From: Acinetobacter tandoii DSM 14970 = CIP 107469
Lineage (GTDB): Bacteria > Pseudomonadota > Gammaproteobacteria > Pseudomonadales > Moraxellaceae
Length of the DNA: 64,000 nucleotides
Reading direction: 5' to 3'
Assembly (NCBI RefSeq): GCF_000400735.1
Contig: NZ_KE007366.1
Coordinates: 124,001-188,000 of the forward strand
How positions within the stretch are numbered: position 1 is the first letter of the stretch; the number at the start of each line of letters is the position of its first letter. This document shows, piece by piece, positions 55,612-64,000 of the stretch. The notes beneath the pieces are model-generated. The model saw only the letters and a program-made list of their open reading frames with translations. It had not been told where the DNA came from and searched no databases. Both the position numbers and the translations under genes were made by a program.

Positions 55612-55624
55612 ACATTAGGACACT

Positions 55625-56518
55625 ATGGCTGCATTACCATCCCTGAGACAGCTGTCATACCTTGTAACACTGTCTGAAACGCTGCACTTTACTGAAGCGG
55701 CGCGTCGTTCGTTCGTGACCCAATCTACCCTTTCGGGTGGGATCATGGAACTTGAACGCTTACTGGGTGGCGTCCTCGTTGAACGCGATCGCCAAAATGT
55801 ACGTTTAACCCCGCTTGGCGAACAAGTTGTCGCTCGAGCCCGTGTTCTACTTGCTGATGCTCAAGACTTAATGCGCTTAAGTCGTGAAATGAGTGAGCCT
55901 TTGACTGGCGATCTACATTTAGGTGTTATTCCAACGATCGCGCCTTTTATTTTGTCGCAGTTACTTGACGAAGTGCATAAGCAACTTCCTAAAATTCAGT
56001 TGCATCTGCACGAAGCACAAAGCGAAAAAATTGTTGAAAAACTTGAGCATGGTAACTTAGACATGGTGTTGTTGGCACTGCCATTTGACACGCGTGGACT
56101 TAAAGTTGCTGATATTGCAAAAGAAGACTTGTTCTTGGTATGTCATAAATCTGACCACCGTTCGGCACAAGCGGTAACGCTGGAAGATTTAGATTTATCA
56201 CGTTTGATGTTGCTGGAAGAAGGTCACTGCTTACGTGATCATGCTTTAAGTGCTTGTCCGATTGGCGAGCGTAAAAATGATCATCGCTTAAAGGCAAGCT
56301 CATTACCAACTTTAATTGAAATGGTCTCTGCAAACTTGGGCTTTACCCTTTTGCCGGAAATTGCGTTGCATACCAATATGATTAAAGCCAACTCTGATTT
56401 GGTTGTGAAATCTATTCAAGATGCTCCAAGCCGTACTTTGGCCCTGATTACACGTAAGAGTACACCCTTGCAAAGCGAATTTGATGTGCTGTTGCAAATT
56501 CTGCAAAAAATTACCTAA
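55625..56518 (+). CDS. oxyR: LysR-type peroxide sensor OxyR
   Basis: 297 residues. N-terminal winged helix (LSETLHFTEAARRSFVTQSTLSGGIMELERLLG) and the OxyR redox pair Cys202 (EEGHCLRDHALSA) and Cys211 (CPIGER), spaced as in E. coli OxyR, which forms a disulphide with peroxide. Activates peroxide defence. 13 bp after estB, so probably in the rub operon; ended by the hairpin at 56545. Confidence 0.95.
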   Translation: MAALPSLRQLSYLVTLSETLHFTEAARRSFVTQSTLSGGIMELERLLGGVLVERDRQNVRLTPLGEQVVARARVLLADAQDLMRLSREMSEPLTGDLHLGVIPTIAPFILSQLLDEVHKQLPKIQLHLHEAQSEKIVEKLEHGNLDMVLLALPFDTRGLKVADIAKEDLFLVCHKSDHRSAQAVTLEDLDLSRLMLLEEGHCLRDHALSACPIGERKNDHRLKASSLPTLIEMVSANLGFTLLPEIALHTNMIKANSDLVVKSIQDAPSRTLALITRKSTPLQSEFDVLLQILQKIT

Positions 56519-56544
56519 GAACGAATTTTCAAATTCAAGCTTTA

Positions 56545-56570
56545 AAAACCCAGTGTCCGCGCTGGGTTTT
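56545..56570 (+). terminator. Terminator after oxyR
   Basis: AAAACCCAG (56545-56553) pairs with CTGGGTTTT (56562-56570), loop of 8, 30 bp after the stop. Confidence 0.82.
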
Positions 56571-56813
56571 CCATTTTTACAGTACTAATACTCTTAAAAT
56601 CACTCGGCATCACTTAATACAATATATCTGCAATTAATTGTTTTTATTTTGTATCACCTCTTTAAATAATGCGTTTTTTAAGAAAACTTTCAGGTTCAGA
56701 ATTTATAAATGCGCAATGAACAAAAGACCTTAGTCGACTCTCAAAAATAAGAACAATTTTGAGTTTTTGTGATCGCTAATCTCCCGTACTAAAAGTTTTT
56801 AGAAGATATCTCT

Positions 56814-58808
56814 ATGCTTGCTCGCTTTGCATCTCCTTGGTTTCCACTTTCACTAGGATTAATATGTTCGCTCAGTGCGTCATTCAGTATGGCAGCCGAG
56901 CCTCCCAAAGTTGACCCCTCTACTCTGACTATTATTGGCTATCATGAAATTACCGATCAGAAAAATGCCCTGATCCCTGATTATGCAGTAACGCCACAAC
57001 AGTTTAGTCAGCACCTTGATTGGCTACAGAACAATGGTTTTCACTTTATCAATGTCAACCAACTTATCCAAGCTCACCAAGGCAAATACCGTTTGCCGAG
57101 CAAACCTGTATTATTGACCGTAGATGATGGCTATCAATCATTTTACACTCATGCTTACCCTATTCTAAAAGCCAAACATATTCCTGTAGTACTTGCTGTC
57201 GTTGGTTCGTGGCTTACCCCAAAAGCCAATCAAGCAGTACATTTTGGTGATGATATTATTTCACGTGACAAAATTCTGACTTGGTCAGAACTGAAAGAAA
57301 TGCAGGACAGTGGTTTGGTCGAAATTGGGAATCACAGTTTTAATTTACATTGTGGCATCAATGCCAATCCACAAGGTAACTCTGAACCTGCGGCCATTAC
57401 ACGTCAATATGATGCAAAACACCAGCGCTATGAAAATGATCAACAATATACCACCCGTATCACCCAAGATCTAAAGCATAACAACGAGTTACTCCAAGCT
57501 CATGGTTTAAAAGCACCGCGTGTCATGGTTTGGCCATATGGTCGCTATAACATGCAGGATGTGAATATTGCGAAACAGTTAGGTATGCCAATTACCATCA
57601 CTCTGGATGATGGCCCCGATCATGTGCATGGTTCTTTGCAAACGCTGAACCGGGTTTTGGTTGAAGGCAATATGAGTACCGCCGATCTGGCACAAGAAAT
57701 TAAAAATCGTGAAATGAATTTGGGCGATAACAACCGCCCACAGAAAGTCATGCATATTGATTTAGACTATGTTTATGACCCTAATCCTAAACAACAAGAA
57801 CGCAACCTTGACATTTTGCTAGATCGCATTCGTGCTATGGGAGTCAATACTGTTTATCTTCAGGCATTTTCAGATTCTGATGGTGATGGTTCTGCCAACA
57901 TGGTGTATTTCCCAAATCGTCATTTACCGATGCGTGCCGATCTATTTAATCATGTGGCTTGGCAAATTCAGACTCGAACCCAAGTCAGCCGTATTTATGC
58001 TTGGATGCCTCTCTTGGCATGGGAACTCCCTCAAACCGACCCTGTAAGCAAAGATGTGGTTGAGACCCAACAAGTCAGCCAAGATCATTTAAACATGGGG
58101 TATTTACGTTTATCGCCTTATTCTCCACGCGCACGCCAAACCATCAGTGAGATCTATCAAGATTTAGCAAAATCTACACCGTTTAATGGCATTCTGTTCC
58201 ATGACGATACCACCCTATCCGATTATGAAGATGCCAGCCCAAATGCTTTAACGGCCTATGCAGCACAAGGCTTACCGGCTGATTTAGCAAAAATTCGTGC
58301 AGATGATGCATTGTTGCAAAAATGGACTGCATATAAAACCAAAACCATTGATGATTTTGCCATGCAGCTTGCCAGCCAAGTCCGTCAGTACGAACCCTTC
58401 CTGCTCACTGCACGTAATTTATATGCGCAAGTTGCATTAAAACCTTATGCAGAAAACTGGTATTCACAGTCACTCGAAGAGTCCTTAAAACGTTATGACT
58501 TCACTGCCATTATGGCAATGCCGTATATGGAACAAGCGCCTGATACAGACCAGTTTTATCGTGACATCGTTCAACGGGTTAATTCTTTCCCAAATGGTAT
58601 GAAAAAAACGGTCTTTGAGCTGCAAGCGACCAACTGGCGTAATAACCAGAAAGTTCCTTCACAAGAACTGGCAAGTACCATTCAGTCTTTATATACCCAA
58701 GGTGTTATGCATGTTGCCTATTACCCTGACGACCCAATTCAAGGACATCCAGACCCAAAAGTCATGCATGATGTCTTTGCAACCAAATCTTCTCAATTAA
58801 TTCCATAA
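56814..58808 (+). CDS. pgaB: Poly-beta-1,6-N-acetylglucosamine deacetylase PgaB
   Basis: Partially deacetylates PNAG in the periplasm for export and biofilm. 664 residues. N-terminal polysaccharide-deacetylase domain with metal-binding Asp105 in LTVDDGYQSF and GNHSFNLHCG histidines; C-terminal glycosyl-hydrolase-like domain (from about 315: VMHIDLDYVYDPNPKQ, HDDTTLSDYEDAS). The signal sequence ends ASFSMAAE and has no proper lipobox, so it may not be lipidated as in E. coli. pgaA does not precede it; 295 bp of non-coding DNA does. Confidence 0.94.
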   Translation: MLARFASPWFPLSLGLICSLSASFSMAAEPPKVDPSTLTIIGYHEITDQKNALIPDYAVTPQQFSQHLDWLQNNGFHFINVNQLIQAHQGKYRLPSKPVLLTVDDGYQSFYTHAYPILKAKHIPVVLAVVGSWLTPKANQAVHFGDDIISRDKILTWSELKEMQDSGLVEIGNHSFNLHCGINANPQGNSEPAAITRQYDAKHQRYENDQQYTTRITQDLKHNNELLQAHGLKAPRVMVWPYGRYNMQDVNIAKQLGMPITITLDDGPDHVHGSLQTLNRVLVEGNMSTADLAQEIKNREMNLGDNNRPQKVMHIDLDYVYDPNPKQQERNLDILLDRIRAMGVNTVYLQAFSDSDGDGSANMVYFPNRHLPMRADLFNHVAWQIQTRTQVSRIYAWMPLLAWELPQTDPVSKDVVETQQVSQDHLNMGYLRLSPYSPRARQTISEIYQDLAKSTPFNGILFHDDTTLSDYEDASPNALTAYAAQGLPADLAKIRADDALLQKWTAYKTKTIDDFAMQLASQVRQYEPFLLTARNLYAQVALKPYAENWYSQSLEESLKRYDFTAIMAMPYMEQAPDTDQFYRDIVQRVNSFPNGMKKTVFELQATNWRNNQKVPSQELASTIQSLYTQGVMHVAYYPDDPIQGHPDPKVMHDVFATKSSQLIP

Positions 58809-58820
58809 AGGCAGTTGAGT

Positions 58821-60083
58821 ATGTTACCTCATTTCAATCTTTGGCTGCGTCACGCGCTCAACTTTGTGTTTTATTACCCGTTGTTCATGTCTTACCTGTG
58901 GATGTTAGGTGCACTGATTTTCTATCGTAAAGAACGCAAACAACCTGCCTATCAACAACCCAAGACATTACCGCACTACCCTCTAGTTGCAGTACTAATC
59001 CCTTGTTTTAATGAGGGTGATAATGCAGAAGAAACCATTAGTCATGCTTTAAAACTCGACTATCCGAATTTTGAAGTCATTGCGATTAATGATGGTAGTT
59101 CAGATAACACCGCTGAAGTATTGAATCGATTGGCACATCAACATGAACGCTTACGTGTGGTACACCTTGCGAAAAATCAAGGTAAAGCCATGGCGTTACA
59201 AGCGGGCAGCCTAGTAACAGAAGCAGAGTTCTTATTAGGAATTGATGGGGATGCACTCCTTGATCCTCATGCAGCGACATGGATGATGCAACATTTTATT
59301 GCAAATCCCAAAATTGCAGCAGTGACAGGCAATCCACGTATTCGGACCCGTTCAACACTCTTGGGACGTATTCAAGTGGGTGAGTTTTCTTCAATTGTGG
59401 GAATGATCAAACGTGCTCAGCGCAGCTTCGGACGACTATTTACAGTCTCAGGAGTGATTACCGCATTTCGTAAAACTGCCGTACATCAAGTTGGATATTG
59501 GTCGCCAAACATGCTCACCGAAGACATTGACATCACTTGGAAATTGCAGCGTGCAGGTTGGGACATTCAGTTTGAACCGAATGCACTGGTGTGGATTTTA
59601 ATGCCTGAAACGCTTTCTGGACTTTGGAAACAACGTCTACGTTGGGCAATGGGTGGCGCTCAGGTCTTAATCAAAAATTTGGATGTATTCATTCAACCCA
59701 AACTCAATTTTTTATGGCCACTAATGTTAGAGCTTTGCCTGACTTTGGTTTGGTCTTATTTAATGTTGTTATTGGCAATTCTATGGATCATTCATTTAAT
59801 TTTCCCAATCGCTGCACTCAGTGGAATTAGCTCACCATTTTTACCTTATGGCAGTGGTGTTTTACTGGGAGCAACCTGTCTCATTCAGTTTGCTTTAAGC
59901 AAATGGATGGATAGTCGTTATGAACCGAACCTAGGCAAGAACTACTTCTGGATGATTTGGTATCCATTTGTATTCTGGCTCATTACTATAAGTGCCACCA
60001 TTATGGCTTTTCCAAAAGTACTGTTACGTGGTGAAGATAAGCGCGCGCGCTGGGTCAGCCCAGACCGTGGTATCCGTTTATAA
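58821..60083 (+). CDS. pgaC: PNAG synthase PgaC
   Basis: Inner membrane GT2 glycosyltransferase making the PNAG chain. 420 residues from ATG 58821 (a TTG six bases earlier opens the frame). Two N-terminal helices, catalytic domain with Asp91 (INDGSSDNT), DGD at 142-144, the ED of LTEDIDITW and QRLRW (271-275), then about three C-terminal helices. 12 bp after pgaB. Activated by cyclic di-GMP together with PgaD in E. coli. Confidence 0.95.
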   Translation: MLPHFNLWLRHALNFVFYYPLFMSYLWMLGALIFYRKERKQPAYQQPKTLPHYPLVAVLIPCFNEGDNAEETISHALKLDYPNFEVIAINDGSSDNTAEVLNRLAHQHERLRVVHLAKNQGKAMALQAGSLVTEAEFLLGIDGDALLDPHAATWMMQHFIANPKIAAVTGNPRIRTRSTLLGRIQVGEFSSIVGMIKRAQRSFGRLFTVSGVITAFRKTAVHQVGYWSPNMLTEDIDITWKLQRAGWDIQFEPNALVWILMPETLSGLWKQRLRWAMGGAQVLIKNLDVFIQPKLNFLWPLMLELCLTLVWSYLMLLLAILWIIHLIFPIAALSGISSPFLPYGSGVLLGATCLIQFALSKWMDSRYEPNLGKNYFWMIWYPFVFWLITISATIMAFPKVLLRGEDKRARWVSPDRGIRL

Positions 60084-60110
60084 TACGCAACACGATTAGA
60101 GTATCTCAAA

Positions 60111-60536
60111 ATGAAATCTCAACATGATTTAGTGATTGATTTGCGTCATTTATTGCCTTGGCATAAACGCTATATGTCGAATACCACTACGGCATTAATG
60201 TGGGGTGCGTGGCTTCTGCTTTGGCGTCCCTTCTTACTGGTATGGATTCTCATACAATTACAGAAAAGTACAGCGGTACACCATCTGATCAATGCGCTAA
60301 GTATAAGCATTGAATATGGTGGATTAGAACTGCTGCTCTGTAGTGTGGGTTTATTGCTCTGGAGTCGATTTATGCCGTCTGCGAGTGATAAAATGGCACA
60401 CTCAGAACACCCCTTAGCCACACAGCAATATGCTGACTATTTTGAGCTCAGCAACCAAAAAATTGTACAATCCAGACAGCATAAAATCACCGTGGTTCAT
60501 CATAATGACCAAGGACAAATCGTTGATTTAGAATAA
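60111..60536 (+). CDS. pgaD: PgaD-like protein
   Basis: 141 residues, 27 bp after pgaC. Two hydrophobic helices (about residues 32-52 and 66-86) flanked by charged tails, the PgaD layout; PgaD and PgaC together bind cyclic di-GMP in E. coli. Sequence similarity in this family is weak, so the call rests on place and topology. Last gene of the operon before the terminator at 60575. Confidence 0.85.
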   Translation: MKSQHDLVIDLRHLLPWHKRYMSNTTTALMWGAWLLLWRPFLLVWILIQLQKSTAVHHLINALSISIEYGGLELLLCSVGLLLWSRFMPSASDKMAHSEHPLATQQYADYFELSNQKIVQSRQHKITVVHHNDQGQIVDLE

Positions 60537-60574
60537 TGAAATACGTTTTTTAACGTACTCTAATCTTATAAATT

Positions 60575-60602
60575 GACCTCAAGCTATCTTGGGGTCTTTT
60601 TC
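60575..60602 (+). terminator. Terminator of the pgaBCD operon
   Basis: GACCTCAAG (60575-60583) pairs with CTTGGGGTC (60588-60596, one G-T pair), loop of 4, then TTTTT. Confidence 0.82.
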
Positions 60603-60868
60603 ATCTCTATTAGATTGAAGTCTAAACAAAGCGTGCAACAAGTTTCGATTGCTGTTCCATCCTAAACATGAAATCTAATCTTTCTGTATCTATCCCTTAA
60701 CACTTCAATTTTTCAGCTCTAATCACGCTAGAGTTTAAATGTTTTACGTAGTCCTATACCTCTAACCATATAAATGAAAGCTCTTAACTCGACAATACTC
60801 ATCACATCTTCATGAGTCTTTTCATAAACCTTCAATCTCCCCCCTTGATGGGGCGATGTTTCAGACAC

Positions 60869-60896
60869 AAAAAAAGCGCTGACGATGCAGCGCTTT
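60869..60896 (-). terminator. Terminator after pit
   Basis: AAAGCGCTG (60873-60881) and CAGCGCTTT (60888-60896) form the stem; T-run on the minus strand, 20 bp after the pit stop. Confidence 0.85.
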
Positions 60897-60916
60897 AATT
60901 CCGTCTCTTAGGAACT

Positions 60917-62539
60917 TTAAGAAACGAACTGGAGGAAAATCCAGTATAAACCACCTGATAAACAAATGGTGGCAGGAAGTGTAAAAATCCATGCCGAAAG
61001 AATTGTTTTCACAGTTGCAAAATTCAAACCTGATTTGTTCGCGACCATCGTACCTGCAACTGCACTGTTTAATACGTGAGTTGTTGACACAGGCATACCA
61101 AAACCATCGGCTGCTGCAATTGTTGACATTGCTACAAGTTCAGCAGACATCCCTTGACCATACGTCATGTGATGCTTACCAATACGTTCGCCTACAGTCA
61201 CTACGATACGCTTCCAACCTACCATTGTACCTAGACCTAAAGCCAATGCCACAGCCACTTTTACCCAAGTTGGGATGTACTGTAAAAAGCTATCCAAATT
61301 GCTACGGTACTCTTTTACCACCTTTTGCTGCGCTTCTGGCATCGCAGGTAACTGGTCTGCTTTATCCAAACGCTTAAACGCAGTCGTACTCAAATACATA
61401 TCATTGCGGATAGATGAGATTGCATCTTCAGGAATATTCTTTAAGTCGCCATATTGAGCAACACGGTCACCTAAATGATCGGTCAAACTTGCCAAAGCAG
61501 GCACCACTTCTGGGGTGATTTCTTTGGTTTGAATATAAGCTGTAATGGTTTGACGCGCTTGTTCATCTGGAATATCTGCATGTGCAGGATACATCGCCAC
61601 AGCAGCTTGAGATGACAATTGTTCAAATGACTGAATATGGGCGTGGTCTAAATTCTTGTTGAGTGAATACGCCAATGGTACTAAACCAATCAAAATTAAC
61701 ATGATTAAGCCCATGCCCTTTTGACCGTCGTTTGAACCATGTGCAAAACTTACACCTGTACAAGTAAAAATTAGAATTGCACGAATAAGTGGCGGTGGTG
61801 GTTTGTTGCCTTCAGGTGGCTGGAACAACTCCAACTGGCGTTTGAAGATTGTTTTTACCAACAAGAAAACCACAGCAGCAAATGCAAAACCAATTAATGG
61901 AGAAAACAGTAATGCTTTACCCACTTTAATTACTTGGTCCATATCTACACCGCTAGCACCACTACCTGAGTGTAATAGGTAATTCATAATCCCTACACCC
62001 AGAATAGAACCAATCAAAGTGTGTGAACTCGATGCAGGAATCCCCAAGAACCAAGTGCCTAAATTCCATAGAATTGCAGCAATCAGCATGGCAAAGACCA
62101 TAGCAAAGCCTGCCCCTGAACTCACATTCATGATCAGTTCAACTGGCAATAAGGCGATAATGCCGTAAGCAACCGCACCACTGGCAACCATAACCCCAAG
62201 GAAATTACAAAAACCAGCCCACATCACTGCAACAGGTGCAGAAAGAGCATTGGTATAAATTACTGTTGCTACTGCATTGGCTGTGTCATGGAAACCATTG
62301 ACAAACTCAAAGCCCAGTGCAATTAGTAATGCCGTCGCTAAAAGAATAACAGAATACAAACTTAATGGTGGTACATGCGACAAGTCAGCAGATACCTGAA
62401 ACCCAATATAAATGAGGGTCGCAATAATGACCGTAAAAAACACCGGCATAAAAAACTTCGGTGTTGGAACATGCACATTCGTCGACTTGTTCGATGCTGA
62501 ATGCATACGATCTTGGACGGGAGGAGTTTTTGAATTCAT
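60917..62539 (-). CDS. pit: Low-affinity inorganic phosphate transporter PitA/PitB type
   Basis: Imports metal-phosphate complexes with protons. 540 residues from ATG 62539. PiT signature near residue 79 (GFEFVNGFHDTANAVATVIYTNALS) and its inverted-repeat partner near 470 (SAELVAMSTIAAADGFGMPVSTTHVLNSAVAG). About ten membrane helices, with a long cytoplasmic loop in the middle (residues 300-420). No PhoU-like pit-accessory gene is beside it. A PhoB box lies just upstream. Confidence 0.95.
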   Translation of the reverse strand: MNSKTPPVQDRMHSASNKSTNVHVPTPKFFMPVFFTVIIATLIYIGFQVSADLSHVPPLSLYSVILLATALLIALGFEFVNGFHDTANAVATVIYTNALSAPVAVMWAGFCNFLGVMVASGAVAYGIIALLPVELIMNVSSGAGFAMVFAMLIAAILWNLGTWFLGIPASSSHTLIGSILGVGIMNYLLHSGSGASGVDMDQVIKVGKALLFSPLIGFAFAAVVFLLVKTIFKRQLELFQPPEGNKPPPPLIRAILIFTCTGVSFAHGSNDGQKGMGLIMLILIGLVPLAYSLNKNLDHAHIQSFEQLSSQAAVAMYPAHADIPDEQARQTITAYIQTKEITPEVVPALASLTDHLGDRVAQYGDLKNIPEDAISSIRNDMYLSTTAFKRLDKADQLPAMPEAQQKVVKEYRSNLDSFLQYIPTWVKVAVALALGLGTMVGWKRIVVTVGERIGKHHMTYGQGMSAELVAMSTIAAADGFGMPVSTTHVLNSAVAGTMVANKSGLNFATVKTILSAWIFTLPATICLSGGLYWIFLQFVS

Positions 62540-62979
62540 GCAGACGGTTAAGAGGATAATAAAATCCCCTTATTGTTAAATTAAATTATGACAATTATAT
62601 GACAAACAGGTGTCATATAAAGCCAAATTTTTAACAATTGACCTGTTTTAAATCACTCCGCGCTACAATGGGGAGGATTTTTGACTGTAAATCTGTTTTT
62701 TTCAAATACTTATAACAAAAAAATATTTCATGTAAAAAAGTAGTTGATTTTCAGAATTGTAAATAAAATTATCACTCTCCGATGCGCTTTCACCTTGAAA
62801 TTGAAACCGATTCATCATGCCTATGTAATATTGCATTTCAATGAAATAGCAAAGTAACTGTTATTTCTTACATGAAAACTGCTAACTTGACAGTCAAAAA
62901 GCTGAATTAAAATAAAATTAGCCCTGAGTTCTGCTAAAATATGCTCCATTTCAAGACTTGCCGTGTATTGGGGTTATTT
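62540..62979. other. Intergenic region between divergent pit and metH
   Basis: 440 AT-rich bases that must carry the pit promoter with its PhoB box and the metH promoter. I looked for a cobalamin or S-adenosylhomocysteine riboswitch before metH and saw no conserved core. No other feature. Confidence 0.6.
62588..62605 (-). promoter_or_regulatory. PhoB box before pit
   Basis: Reading the minus strand, TTGTCATATAATTGTCAT consists of two 7-bp copies of TTGTCAT spaced by 4, an 11-bp period, matching the Pho box (CTGTCAT-N4-CTGTCA). It lies 49-66 bp before the pit ATG. A further TGTCAT in the opposite direction is at 62611-62616. Confidence 0.82.
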
Positions 62980-64000
62980 ATGTCCACGCTTACCACCCTT
63001 AGAAAACTTCTCGCTGAGCGTATATTGATCATCGATGGTGCGATGGGCACCATGATTCAGCGTCATAAGCTTGAAGAAGAAGATTATCGTGGTGAGCGTT
63101 TTGCCGATTGGGCACATGACTTAAAAGGTAACAATGACCTTTTGGTTCTGACACAGCCTCAAATCATTCAAGGTATTCACGAAGCTTATCTTGATGCTGG
63201 TGCAGATATTATTGAAACCAACAGTTTTAACGGCACACGTGTTTCTATGTCTGATTACCACATGGAAGATCTTGTTCCAGAGATTAACCGCGAAGCAGCA
63301 CGTTTAGCCAAAGCAGCTTGTGAAAAGTATTCAACTCCAGACAAGCCGCGTTTTGTAGCAGGTGTACTTGGGCCAACATCGCGTACTTGTTCCATTTCAC
63401 CGAATGTAAATGACCCTGCCTTTCGTAACATTACTTTTGATGAGTTAAAAGAAAACTATATTGAAGCGACACATGCGCTCATTGAAGGCGGTGCAGATAT
63501 CATTTTGATTGAAACCGTTTTTGATACATTAAACTGTAAAGCAGCGATTTTTGCGGTCAAAGAAGTGTTTAAACAAATTGGTCGCGAATTACCAATCATG
63601 ATTTCAGGGACCATTACCGATGCATCGGGTCGTACCTTAACAGGTCAAACTGCGGAAGCGTTCTGGAACTCTGTACGTCATGGTGACTTACTATCGATTG
63701 GTTTTAACTGTGCGCTTGGTGCAGATGCCATGCGTCCTCACGTAAAAACCATTTCCGATGTCGCAGATACTTTCGTTTCAGCTCACCCAAATGCGGGCTT
63801 ACCAAACGCTTTTGGTGAATATGATGAAACGCCGGAACAAACTGCGGCATTCTTAAAAGAATTTGCAGAAAGCGGCTTAATCAATATTACTGGTGGTTGC
63901 TGTGGTACAACACCAGATCATATCCGTGCGATTGCCAATGCGGTAAAAGATATTACTCCTCGTCAAGTTCCTGAAACTGTACCTGCATGTCGTTTGAGTG
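62980..64000 (+). CDS. metH: Cobalamin-dependent methionine synthase, 5' part
   Basis: Transfers methyl from methyltetrahydrofolate through cobalamin to homocysteine. Starts at ATG 62980 behind GGGG; 340 codons are in the window, the rest (usual total about 1220) lies beyond. Visible part is the homocysteine-binding barrel: [20 protein letters not shown], and zinc cysteines Cys244 ([10 protein letters not shown]) and Cys307/308 ([12 protein letters not shown]). Family assignment is secure. Confidence 0.97.
   Translation, partial: MSTLTTLRKLLAERILIIDGAMGTMIQRHKLEEEDYRGERFADWAHDLKGNNDLLVLTQPQIIQGIHEAYLDAGADIIETNSFNGTRVSMSDYHMEDLVPEINREAARLAKAACEKYSTPDKPRFVAGVLGPTSRTCSISPNVNDPAFRNITFDELKENYIEATHALIEGGADIILIETVFDTLNCKAAIFAVKEVFKQIGRELPIMISGTITDASGRTLTGQTAEAFWNSVRHGDLLSIGFNCALGADAMRPHVKTISDVADTFVSAHPNAGLPNAFGEYDETPEQTAAFLKEFAESGLINITGGCCGTTPDHIRAIANAVKDITPRQVPETVPACRLS

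Larger units (their letters stand above)
60537..60916. other. Intergenic region between pgaD and pit
   Basis: 380 bases between convergent genes. It contains the pgaD terminator (60575-60602) and the pit terminator (60869-60896). The middle (60603-60868) holds no open frame or RNA I can support. Confidence 0.6.

Noticed and set aside
62700..62979. Riboswitch before metH
   Set aside because: I could not find a cobalamin-type or SAH-type conserved core; sequence is plain AT-rich DNA.
1..64000. CRISPR arrays, tRNA/rRNA genes, IS elements, prophage or integrase genes
   Set aside because: None seen on reading both strands: no spaced repeats, no tRNA-like T-arm sequences with acceptor stems, and no transposase or integrase motifs.

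Overview
The window looks like chromosomal DNA of an Acinetobacter species (Moraxellaceae, Gammaproteobacteria). The DNA is AT-rich with short spacers. Gene order around rubA-rubB-estB-oxyR and the ppk-mtgA pair is of the type I know from Acinetobacter, and several genes (DUF3015/DUF4105, the 515-residue protein, the 336-residue protein) look like Acinetobacter-type conserved unknowns. I cannot name the species. No tRNA, rRNA, CRISPR array, insertion sequence or prophage gene is visible; this is mostly core genome with some accessory metabolic islands.

Layout. 1-8 kb: the 5' part of polyphosphate kinase (ppk, cut by the left edge), transglycosylase mtgA, a rhomboid protease, a two-gene ABC export/lipoprotein-type transporter divergent from the esterase tesA, and a beta-carbonic anhydrase. 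8-14.6 kb: a secreted alpha/beta hydrolase with an unknown partner, a FepA-type siderophore receptor behind a good Fur box, nfuA, a second rhomboid and a small lipoprotein. 14.9-23.4 kb: a 515-residue protein of unknown function, DUF2505, pnuC, a GNAT enzyme, a 7TM diguanylate cyclase, and a COG0523 GTPase-yaeQ-FKBP operon whose promoter carries a near-perfect Zur box. 23.4-31.1 kb: a urea (or guanidine) carboxylase/allophanate hydrolase operon ending in its own GntR regulator, with a perfect GntR-type palindrome at its front, then a FadL-type porin. 31.1-35.8 kb: a 1-kb gene-poor stretch, mdaB-ygiN (quinone redox pair) and trpGDC. 35.8-40.7 kb: DUF2798, an Smr protein, folE and an arsenic cluster (arsH-acr3, arsR, divergent arsC) with two candidate operators. 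40.8-52.7 kb: the DUF4105 and DUF3015 proteins, DUF817, hemE, an L,D-transpeptidase, a pirin, a Wzi-like protein, lysS, an SRPBCC protein, a YqiA-like esterase and apt. 53.2-60.5 kb: rubA-rubB-estB-oxyR, then pgaB-pgaC-pgaD with no pgaA beside them. 60.9-64 kb: the low-affinity phosphate transporter pit behind a clear PhoB box, and the 5' part of metH, cut by the right edge.

Recurring themes are metal and nutrient homeostasis with visible control sites: Fur (fepA), Zur (GTPase operon), PhoB (pit), ArsR (ars) and GntR (urea operon). Nothing here is plainly a new defence or mobile system. The best leads are the Zur-controlled GTPase operon, the self-contained urea amidolyase operon and its operator, the Pho box on pit, the pga locus without its porin, and a few conserved-looking genes of unknown role. 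Start sites were often moved inward from long open frames when the outer start was a TTG/GTG without a ribosome site.
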